Shown: positions 1 through 5,194 of the stretch, piece after piece | Layout of the letters: each line of letters starts with the position of its first letter | How positions within the stretch are numbered: the stretch's first letter is position 1 | Assembly: GCA_030688105.1 (NCBI GenBank) | Contig: JAUYIV010000344.1 | Span: 1 to 9,353, forward strand | From: Actinomycetota bacterium | GTDB taxonomy: Bacteria > Actinomycetota > Acidimicrobiia > Spongiisociales > UBA11373 | Reading direction: 5' to 3' | DNA: 9,353 nt | Program-made: the position numbers and the translations under genes | Notes under the pieces: model-generated | What the model was told of the DNA's origin: nothing | Database searches by the model: none | What the model saw: only the letters and a program-made list of their open reading frames with translations

Positions 1-137
1 ACCTCGGTGGATCCTCGCCCGTTGGCGAGGGCGGCGGCGGCGGCGATCAGTCCGGCACCGACGGTCGCGGCCCCCACGAATCGATTCGAGGGATGCGAAA
101 AGTCGAGGGATCGCCCGAGACCGCTCCTGATCCTCAT
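1..137 (-). CDS. N-terminus of unrecognised membrane protein (partial)
   Basis: This open frame starts at the ATG complementary to 135-137 and runs off the left edge after 45 codons with no stop. It begins MRIRSGLGRSLDF. An Arg/Ser-rich start is followed by a hydrophobic, Ala/Gly-rich stretch at about residues 20-39 that would fit a signal anchor or first membrane helix, then a polar NGRGSTE segment. The frame is supported by a promoter-like TAGTCT exactly six bases upstream of the ATG, the usual geometry of an actinobacterial leaderless start. No Shine-Dalgarno is visible. I do not recognise the family from so short a piece. It could be a secreted or membrane protein; the high alanine content alone is weak evidence for coding in DNA this G+C-rich. 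Confidence 0.5.
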   Translation of the reverse strand, partial: MRIRSGLGRSLDFSHPSNRFVGAATVGAGLIAAAAALANGRGSTE

Positions 138-143
138 CGGGCG

Positions 144-149
144 AGACTA
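144..149 (-). promoter_or_regulatory. -10 element of a leaderless promoter for the left-edge gene
   Basis: On the minus strand the sequence reads TAGTCT, then CGCCCG, then ATG (135-137). TANNNT placed six bases before the start codon is the known actinobacterial arrangement in which transcription begins at the A of the ATG. The lipid-kinase promoter at 4143-4148 has almost the same sequence and spacing. No clear -35 box is seen; its place is taken by the G-rich heptamer array. Confidence 0.5.
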
Positions 150-150
150 T

Positions 151-191
151 CCCGCCTCCCGCCTCCCGCCTCCCGCCTCCCGCCTCCCGCC
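151..191. repeat. Heptamer tandem array, (CCCGCCT) x 5.9
   Basis: Five perfect copies of the 7-bp unit CCCGCCT are followed by six bases of a sixth. Two looser heptamers (GCCGTCG, GCCGTCC) continue to about 203. The minus strand reads as repeated GGCGGGA, which gives four GGG runs separated by four-base AGGC loops, so a G-quadruplex is possible on that strand. The array abuts the -10 element of the left-edge gene, so it occupies that promoter's spacer and -35 region. Tandem arrays of this kind can change length by slippage. Confidence 0.9.
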
Positions 192-254
192 GTCGGCCGT
201 CCGACCACTGCGTCTGGGCTCGGAGAACGGCTGTTGGTCGGTGGCGCCGGGTGG

Positions 255-878
255 TCAATCACCGGTGTGCCTGAAGGGCAGCGACGCCGCAGCCCCCCAG
301 GGATCCTCGGCTCCATCGGGCGACGCGGGGACACTCGGCAGGGGAGCGGGCCCCCGGGCGGGACGGGCCAGTGCCGCTGCCGTCTCGCGCAGCGCGATGC
401 CGATTCCGAGGACGGTCATCACCGCCCCCGAGAACTCGATGAAACCGGCAACCGACTTGGTCATATCGAGCGCATCGAAGCCGTTGGGACCGAGGATGTA
501 AGCCCAGTCGTGCTCGCCCCCGCCGACGAGCGGAAGGGTTCGGGTGACCGCGTCACCGGCGTACACCGAGACATCCCACGCCGAGGTCCCCGCCCAGGCG
601 AGGCAGAAGCCCGCGGCGGCGGCATCGCGCCGCCGGAACCCGAAGTACCCCGCCATCGCCAGCGGGAACGCGATCTGCGCCACCGACCCGGCGAGGAACA
701 TCGCCAGCGGTGAGAGCGGTGTCGCCAGGAGGTGGCCTGCCTCATGGACCGCGAGGTCGAACCAATCGAGCACCGGCACTTCGCGGTTCGCCACGAAGGC
801 AAACCACGCGATCACTCCGCCGGCTAGGGCGGCTGCCAGCGGGCGGCGCCAGAGGGCCCACGGCGTGAGGTGACGCAT
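255..878 (-). CDS. HExxH integral-membrane protein (M50-like putative metalloprotease)
   Basis: A predicted polytopic membrane protein of 207 residues. It shows hydrophobic segments at about 14-30, 57-79, 84-104 and 144-166, and a zinc-protease-type HEAGH at 45-49 preceding the second segment. Other motifs that I recall from a small uncharacterised HExxH family are a GSxxQ motif (64-68), a DVSVYAGDA stretch (about 102-110) and GEHDWAYIL (121-129); the His-Asp pair there could supply further metal ligands. The C-terminal 35 residues are Pro/Ala-rich and probably disordered. The ATG at 876-878 was chosen because the longer in-frame extension (to 1106) is low-complexity and covers intergenic repeats and a palindrome. 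The chosen start has no strong Shine-Dalgarno. Intramembrane proteolysis is plausible by analogy to M50 site-2 proteases, but the classical second motif (LDG/NxxPxxxLDG) is not seen, so protease activity is unproven. The gene lies 117 bases upstream of the left-edge gene, which seems to have its own promoter. Confidence 0.75.
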   Translation of the reverse strand: MRHLTPWALWRRPLAAALAGGVIAWFAFVANREVPVLDWFDLAVHEAGHLLATPLSPLAMFLAGSVAQIAFPLAMAGYFGFRRRDAAAAGFCLAWAGTSAWDVSVYAGDAVTRTLPLVGGGEHDWAYILGPNGFDALDMTKSVAGFIEFSGAVMTVLGIGIALRETAAALARPARGPAPLPSVPASPDGAEDPWGAAASLPFRHTGD

Positions 879-961
879 CCGACCGACATCGGCACCGCGA
901 CGGGGTGCCTTCAGCGGACTGGTCTCAGCCGGCCCGATCGGTACATGCTGCCGATTCGATG

Positions 962-996
962 GCCATCGGCCTTCTGCCTTCGGCCTTCTGCGGCTG
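962..996. repeat. Degenerate heptamer tract, GCCTTCK-like x 5
   Basis: Five consecutive 7-bp units are GCCATCG, GCCTTCT, GCCTTCG, GCCTTCT and GCGGCTG. The period is the same as in the 151-191 array but the unit differs. The word GGCCATCGGCC recurs in the opposite orientation in the tract at 1334-1354. Confidence 0.7.
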
Positions 997-1073
997 CGGG
1001 TCGTCTCTCTCACCGGCGGACACCGACTGCGCACGCTCAGCCCCGTTGCGACCGAAACCGGCTCGGACGCGAC

Positions 1074-1096
1074 TCGCGGGCCCATGGGGCCCGCGA
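1074..1096. repeat. 10-bp perfect inverted repeat with 3-base centre
   Basis: The arms TCGCGGGCCC and GGGCCCGCGA are perfectly complementary around a central ATG. It could fold as a very stable hairpin in RNA, or be a dyad binding site in DNA. There is no T-run on either side, so it is not a standard intrinsic terminator. It lies about 200 bases upstream of the HExxH gene start. Confidence 0.6.
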
Positions 1097-1244
1097 TCGC
1101 GGTCACGATTCGGATCGATCAGGTCCAGCTGCCTGCCGTAGGTCTTGGGCAGGGCGCGGGGAACGCCAACAGCCGGGGTCGAGTGGGAGTGGATCGTGAC
1201 CTTATGTGATCGCATCGGCGGAATCGGGCTCTATCCCGAGGACT

Positions 1245-1269
1245 AAAGGGGAATAGCCCAAAGGGGCTA
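1245..1269 (-). terminator. Possible weak terminator after the GGDEF-EAL gene
   Basis: On the minus strand a 6-bp stem (TAGCCC/GGGCTA) with a CTTT loop is followed by TTCCCCTTTAG, a broken T-rich tract. It lies about 110 bases beyond the stop of the cyclic-di-GMP gene, at the end of its probable 3' region. The stem is short and the T-run is interrupted, so termination would be weak. A second small hairpin (TCGGG/CCCGA, 1224-1239) lies just beyond it; the pair could instead be one structured or regulatory element. Confidence 0.35.
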
Positions 1270-1278
1270 GTCACCAAG

Positions 1279-1313
1279 GCGACGGGCGACCGGCGACCGG
1301 ACACGGGCGACCC
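1279..1313. repeat. Degenerate heptamer tract, GCGACSG-like x 5
   Basis: Five successive 7-bp units are GCGACGG, GCGACCG, GCGACCG, GACACGG and GCGACCC. It shares the 7-bp period of the other intergenic tracts. Confidence 0.7.
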
Positions 1314-1333
1314 GGAGGCGTCTGTTGCTCTCC

Positions 1334-1379
1334 GGCCGATGGCCGAAGGCCGAGGGCCCCTCGAGACGGGCGACGGGCG
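1334..1379. repeat. Degenerate heptamer tract, GGCCGAN-like, reaching a stop codon
   Basis: The 7-bp units GGCCGAT, GGCCGAA, GGCCGAG and GGCCCCT are followed by CGAGACG, GGCGACG and GGCG. The tract runs up to the stop codon of the GGDEF-EAL gene (1380-1382), so it is strictly downstream of that gene. Confidence 0.65.
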
Positions 1380-3953
1380 CTAATCCGCCGCCACGCCGCC
1401 GGTGGTGAGACGGGGCCCGCCGTCTCCGAGTGGCTCTGCCCCCGAGGCGAGCCAGGCGCTGAGATCGGTGAAGGGCATCGGGCGGGCTAGGTAGTAGCCC
1501 TGGGCGATGTCGCACCCGGCCTCCTTGAGGAGCTCCCAGGTCCCCCGGTTCTCGACGCCTTCGGCCACCACCTTCAATCCGAGGCTGTGGACGAGCGCCG
1601 TCGTCGAAGTGACGATCTTGGCAAGCCGCTCATCGACCGCCATGTCCATGACGAACGAGCGGTCGATCTTCACCTGGTCCACCGGAAGGCTGCTCAGGTA
1701 TCTGAGCGAGGAGTATCCGGTGCCGAAGTCGTCGATGGCCAGCACAACGCCGAGCTCGTCGAGGGCATTGAGGACGAGCCGGGCGCGGGCCGAGTCGGTC
1801 ATCATCGTGGTCTCGGTCACCTCGAGGGTGACGGCCTGGGGGTCGACGTCATATTCGCCGATGAGTTGCGCCACGAGATCGGGGAAGTCCTCGTCCGTGA
1901 GAGAAGAAGCCGCGATGTTCACCGCCACCGAGAGCCGGTGGCCGTCGGCGCGGAGCCTCATCACGTCGCGGAAGGCAGTGCGAAGCACGTGTTCGGTCAA
2001 AGGGCGGATCAGCCCGGTCCGCTCCGCGAGCTCGATGAACTCGTCCGGCGGAACCGGACCATGGCGAGGATGGGTCCACCGGGCGAGGGCCTCGGCTGCC
2101 ACCGGCGATCCATCCGCGAGGTTGGCCAGCGGCTGATAGGCGACTCCGATCGATCCCTTGTCGAGGGCGTCGCGGAGCTCGGCGGCCATAGCCAGGCGGC
2201 GAGTGCTGTAACGATCCTGCTGCGGGTCATACACCTCGAACGAAGAACCGACAGACTTCGCCTGGTACATGGCGACATCGGCCCGCCGGAGGAGCGTCGT
2301 CCCGTCGGTGCCGTGCTCCGGCGCCATCGCAATGCCGATGCTCCCGGAGACCTGTATGGCCAGACCTTCGTTGAGGAACGGGCGATGGAGGGCCCGGCCG
2401 ATGCGCCGGGCCCAATCGACCGCCTCGGTGATTCCTGACACGTCGCGCAGGAGGATCCCGAACTCGTCCCCCCCGAGTCGTGCGACGTGCTCGTCGCCGC
2501 CGACGGCGTCACTCAGGCGCAGGGCCATCTCTTGGAGAAGCACGTCGCCACGCTGGTGCCCGAGGGTGTCGTTGATCTCCTTGAACCGGTCGAGGTCGAC
2601 CAAGAGCACCGCGAGGCGGCCGCCATTCTCCTGAGCCTTGCGCAGGGCATCCTCGACGACGATCGAGAAGTGGAGGCGGTTCGGCAGGTTGGTCAAGGCG
2701 TCGTGCAGTGCCTGGTGCTCCTTCTGGCCCGCTTCCCGGCGCAGCCGATCGACCAGCCGACCCCTCTCGAACGAGAGCCTCGCCTGACGGGCGAGGGTGT
2801 CGAAGAGCCGCATCTCATCCTGGGTGAAGCTGCCGGGGCGCTTCCGGCCCCCGACGACGATCATCGTGGCCGTACCGTCCCCGCCCGCCAGCAGGGCGAC
2901 CATCGCATCGGTGACTCCGCGGCCGGCGTAGTGGTCGACGATCACCGGTGAGAGGTCGAAAAGCGGGAAGACCGCACTCCCTTCGGCATCGGTGGTGATC
3001 GCCTCGACGATCCCCGGTGGAGCCGGCCGGCGGCTCAATGAGCCATCCGAGGTCACTCCTACGGCGGTCGATCCGATCCCACGTGCCATGACCACCTCGG
3101 CAAACCGGGCATCGAACAGGTTCACCGTCTGTCCCAGCATCGCGTCGATGAGCTCGTCGGTGTCAACCGCGGCGTCGATGGCGCTGGTGAAGGCATACAC
3201 CGACTCGAGGTCCTCGAACCGCTGGTTGAGCGAGCCGTACACCCTGAGTGCGCCGTACATCCCGGCAGCCACCACGACTATCCCGGCCAGTGCCAGGGGC
3301 TCCCGCCACGCCACCGCGAGGCCGGCAATGCCCAGCAGCGCGGAAAGGAATGAGATGACCATGCCCGAGCCCATCGAGCGAGCGACGCTCCTGAGTCCCC
3401 GCCCGGGCTGATCGAGGGTGATCGCGATCGTGACACAGACCGCGCTCACGATCATGGCGATCACCAGCGCCATGATCCCGGCACCGAGCCCGGCCACCGA
3501 GATCGGGCTGCGACCGTCGAGCACGAGTCGATAGGCGGTCAGCGCGAGAACGGTCTCGAAGTAGAAGAGCGCAAGATTGAAGCCGAGCTTGTAGGCGGGC
3601 TGGCGGCGCCGGAGCGCCCGGGCGACGCCGGCGCCGACGAGACGCCCGGCGATCAGCGCTCCGGGGCTGGAGAGGGCCAGCCCCAGCATCAGCGGAATCT
3701 CGCTCATCGAGACCGTGTGGGCGGTGCTCCGGACGTTCAGGTGGATCACGAACAGCTCCGTGGCAGCGAAGCCGAGCGCAATGCCCCAGAACGAGATGTC
3801 GAATGGAGCCACGGGGCCGCCGGAGTCGAGCGCGACGAGATGCAGGGGCACGGCTGCCCCTGCCATCGCCAAGGCGACCGCCAGGATCTGGAGGCGCCCG
3901 TTCACGCGGCCATCCGGCGAGCCACCGGACGAGCCATCGCCAGCCTCGCTCAT
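1380..3953 (-). CDS. Membrane-anchored GAF-GGDEF-EAL cyclic-di-GMP synthase/phosphodiesterase
   Basis: A bifunctional-type cyclic-di-GMP turnover protein of 857 residues. About seven hydrophobic segments lie at residues 21-240 and form an unnamed N-terminal membrane sensor. A helical linker and a GAF-like region (about 250-400) follow. The GGDEF domain (about 412-575) has an intact GGDEF at 494-498 and DxxHxxxNDxLGH-type residues (LVDLDRFKEINDTLGH). The EAL domain (about 585-835) keeps EAL at 621-623, N679, E711, the DDFGTGYSSL loop at 741-750, K762 and E798, so both catalytic cores look complete. The product-inhibition RxxD I-site is missing: the expected position reads GGDE. The ATG at 3951-3953 was chosen because the N-terminus then fits the membrane region; a longer in-frame reading would be antisense to the lipid kinase. 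No good Shine-Dalgarno is present; GGGAG abuts the ATG. The gene is divergent from the kinase. Which activity dominates cannot be told from sequence. Confidence 0.9.
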   Translation of the reverse strand: MSEAGDGSSGGSPDGRVNGRLQILAVALAMAGAAVPLHLVALDSGGPVAPFDISFWGIALGFAATELFVIHLNVRSTAHTVSMSEIPLMLGLALSSPGALIAGRLVGAGVARALRRRQPAYKLGFNLALFYFETVLALTAYRLVLDGRSPISVAGLGAGIMALVIAMIVSAVCVTIAITLDQPGRGLRSVARSMGSGMVISFLSALLGIAGLAVAWREPLALAGIVVVAAGMYGALRVYGSLNQRFEDLESVYAFTSAIDAAVDTDELIDAMLGQTVNLFDARFAEVVMARGIGSTAVGVTSDGSLSRRPAPPGIVEAITTDAEGSAVFPLFDLSPVIVDHYAGRGVTDAMVALLAGGDGTATMIVVGGRKRPGSFTQDEMRLFDTLARQARLSFERGRLVDRLRREAGQKEHQALHDALTNLPNRLHFSIVVEDALRKAQENGGRLAVLLVDLDRFKEINDTLGHQRGDVLLQEMALRLSDAVGGDEHVARLGGDEFGILLRDVSGITEAVDWARRIGRALHRPFLNEGLAIQVSGSIGIAMAPEHGTDGTTLLRRADVAMYQAKSVGSSFEVYDPQQDRYSTRRLAMAAELRDALDKGSIGVAYQPLANLADGSPVAAEALARWTHPRHGPVPPDEFIELAERTGLIRPLTEHVLRTAFRDVMRLRADGHRLSVAVNIAASSLTDEDFPDLVAQLIGEYDVDPQAVTLEVTETTMMTDSARARLVLNALDELGVVLAIDDFGTGYSSLRYLSSLPVDQVKIDRSFVMDMAVDERLAKIVTSTTALVHSLGLKVVAEGVENRGTWELLKEAGCDIAQGYYLARPMPFTDLSAWLASGAEPLGDGGPRLTTGGVAAD

Positions 3954-3992
3954 CTCCCAGATGTTGTCGGTCGGTCCTGGGGGGGCCTGAAG

Positions 3993-3998
3993 AAAATA
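3993..3998 (-). promoter_or_regulatory. Candidate -10 element for the GGDEF-EAL gene
   Basis: The minus strand reads TATTTT here, the only AT-rich TANNNT hexamer close upstream of the ATG at 3953. It would give a 5' leader of roughly 30-35 bases. The -35 region at normal spacing falls in the AGCCTCC repeats and has no TTGACA resemblance, so the call rests on the -10 alone. Confidence 0.3.
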
Positions 3999-4020
3999 GC
4001 CTCCAGCCTCCAGCCCCCAG
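3998..4020. repeat. Heptamer tract, AGCCTCC x 3
   Basis: The units are AGCCTCC, AGCCTCC and AGCCCCC, followed by AG. It has the same 7-bp period as the other intergenic tracts and lies immediately upstream of the candidate -10 of the GGDEF-EAL gene. Confidence 0.7.
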
Positions 4021-4051
4021 CAGGAGAGACCATGGCTGCTCTTTTTGGGTT

Positions 4052-4079
4052 GGGCGGGCGACCGGCGGCGGGAAGCGGG
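4052..4079. repeat. Degenerate heptamer tract, G-rich x 4
   Basis: The 7-bp units are GGGCGGG, CGACCGG, CGGCGGG and AAGCGGG. Several GGG runs fall on the plus strand, upstream of the lipid-kinase promoter. Confidence 0.55.
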
Positions 4080-4089
4080 CGGGTGACTG

Positions 4090-4126
4090 CTCTTGCCGGA
4101 GGCGGGAGACTCTTGCCGGAGGCGGG
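4090..4126 (+). repeat. 17-bp direct repeat, 20-bp period
   Basis: The word CTCTTGCCGGAGGCGGG occurs at 4090-4106 and again, perfectly, at 4110-4126. Its first six bases CTCTTG recur at 4137-4142, directly against the kinase -10 element. A 20-bp period is about two helical turns, so tandem operator sites on one DNA face are possible. Simple repeat expansion of G-rich sequence is the alternative. Confidence 0.75.
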
Positions 4127-4142
4127 CGGCGGGCGGCTCTTG

Positions 4143-4148
4143 TACTCT
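4143..4148 (+). promoter_or_regulatory. -10 element of a leaderless promoter for the lipid kinase
   Basis: TACTCT is followed by CGCCGC and then GTG at 4155-4157. This is TANNNT with a six-base gap to the start codon, the leaderless arrangement. The left-edge gene has TAGTCT, CGCCCG, ATG, so ten of the twelve pre-start bases match. No convincing -35 hexamer is found at 16-19 bp. Confidence 0.55.
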
Positions 4149-4154
4149 CGCCGC

Positions 4155-5063
4155 GTGCCCCGCATCGCCCTCGTCGTCAACCCGAGAGCCGGACGCGGCC
4201 GGGTGGGCCGCGAGCTTCCGGCGCTTCTCGACACCATCGCCGCCGCCGGGCTGACGACCGACATCAAGGAGACGGAGCACCGCGGGCACGCCGTCGAGCT
4301 GGCCAGACAGGCGGCCCACGACGGCTTCGACACGGTGGTCGCCGTAGGCGGGGACGGCACCGTCAACGAGGTCGTCAACGGCCTCATCGAAGGTGACCGA
4401 CCGGTCTCCGAGGTCGCCCTCGGGGTGGTCTCGGCCGGATCCGGAGCAGATTTTGCCCGCACCTTCGATCTGCCCAAGCACGTCGACCACGCGCTGGCCG
4501 GCATCTCGGGGGCGAGCCGGCGGCTCGACGTCGGCAAGATCAGCTGCCTGGCGCCCGACGGGTCGAGCCCCCTCATCCGGTACTTCGTGAACGCCGCCGA
4601 CGCCGGCATGGCCGCGGCGACGGTGGAGCGGGCAGAGCGCCTGCCTCGGTGGCTCGGGAAGACCCGGTACTTGATCGCATTTGGGCCGTCGCTGGCCCGC
4701 TTCGACCCTGCTGAGATGACCGTGCGGACCCCGGACCGCTCGTACACCGGCCGGGCGCACAACGCGCTTGTGGCCAACGGCCGCTATCTGGGTGGGGGGA
4801 TGCACATTTCCCCGCACTCGGATCCGTCCGACGGCCGTTTCGACGTACAGGTGAACATCGGCCCCAAGAGGCAGGCGTTCACGCTGATCCCGAAGATCTA
4901 CCGGGGAACCCATCTCCCCGATGATCTGATCATCCAGATGGCCGGTCCGACGGTGACCATCGACGCTGAGCGGCCGCTCCCCATCGAGGCCGACGGCGAG
5001 ATGATCGGCCTAACTCCCGCCACCTTCTCGGTGCTGCCCGGAATCCTTCCCCTCGTGGCATGA
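4155..5063 (+). CDS. Diacylglycerol/sphingosine kinase family lipid kinase
   Basis: A 302-residue ATP-dependent lipid kinase of the DAGK-catalytic/YegS/LCB5 family. Such enzymes phosphorylate diacylglycerol or other lipid alcohols at the inner membrane face in phospholipid turnover; the exact substrate is not shown by the sequence. Motifs in order are the N-terminal strand with LVVNPRAGRGR (7-16), the nucleotide loop GGDGTVNE (65-72), GSGADFAR (95-102), the C-terminal GRYLGGGMHISPHSDPSDG core (209-227) and EADGE (278-282). Length is typical. The GTG at 4155 was chosen because family members start a few residues before the NPxAG motif and because of the leaderless promoter. An in-frame ATG at 4032 with AGGAGAG four bases upstream would add 41 low-complexity residues encoded by repeats; I judge it less likely. 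The gene is divergent from the cyclic-di-GMP gene. It ends 131 bases before the sugar operon and is probably transcribed separately. Confidence 0.92.
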   Translation: MPRIALVVNPRAGRGRVGRELPALLDTIAAAGLTTDIKETEHRGHAVELARQAAHDGFDTVVAVGGDGTVNEVVNGLIEGDRPVSEVALGVVSAGSGADFARTFDLPKHVDHALAGISGASRRLDVGKISCLAPDGSSPLIRYFVNAADAGMAAATVERAERLPRWLGKTRYLIAFGPSLARFDPAEMTVRTPDRSYTGRAHNALVANGRYLGGGMHISPHSDPSDGRFDVQVNIGPKRQAFTLIPKIYRGTHLPDDLIIQMAGPTVTIDAERPLPIEADGEMIGLTPATFSVLPGILPLVA

Positions 5064-5117
5064 GGGCGCCGGGAGGAGGGCCGACCGGCCACCATCGCAC
5101 CAGTGACGGCCCTTCGC

Positions 5118-5123
5118 TAGCCT
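5118..5123 (+). promoter_or_regulatory. Candidate -10 element for the sugar-transport operon
   Basis: TAGCCT lies 71 bases before the ATG of the binding-protein gene and is the best TANNNT hexamer in the 131-base gap after the kinase. It would give a leader of about 65 bases ending in the strong GGAAGGAAGGGAG ribosome site at 5172-5184. No matching -35 box and no obvious operator palindrome are visible. Confidence 0.3.
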
Positions 5124-5194
5124 CGGTCGCCAGTGCATCTTTCCGAGGGGCCGCGCCCGTGTGGCTGCTGCGGAAGGAAGGGAGAGCTGAAGAA

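Larger units (their letters stand above)
879..1379. other. Gene-free 501-base stretch with repeats and palindromes
   Basis: I find no convincing CDS, tRNA or rRNA here. Open frames crossing it are rich in Arg/Pro/Ser and look like translated noncoding high-GC DNA. The stretch holds three heptamer-period tracts (962-996, 1279-1313, 1334-1379), a 10-bp inverted repeat (1074-1096) and a pair of small hairpins with repeated AAAGGGG words (1224-1269). It serves as the upstream region of the HExxH gene and the downstream region of the cyclic-di-GMP gene, both on the minus strand. I could not pick out a clear promoter for the HExxH gene. Confidence 0.7.

Noticed and set aside
151..191. CRISPR array
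   Set aside because: The repeats are only 7 bp, directly adjacent and without spacers, and no cas genes are present.
93..713. Plus-strand open frame of 206 codons
   Set aside because: It reads through the CCCGCCT array and opposite the HExxH gene; the composition is noncoding-like.
879..1106. N-terminal extension of the HExxH protein by 76 codons
   Set aside because: It would translate a heptamer tract and a palindrome into an Arg/Pro-rich tail, unlike the membrane protein that follows.
3954..4154. Cyclic-di-GMP riboswitch upstream of the GGDEF-EAL gene
   Set aside because: I looked for GEMM-type core words and found none; the gap is mainly heptamer repeats and promoter-like elements.
3954..4913. 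N-terminal extension of the GGDEF-EAL protein by 320 codons
   Set aside because: The extension is entirely antisense to the lipid kinase and the divergent promoter region; the membrane sensor begins naturally after the ATG at 3953.
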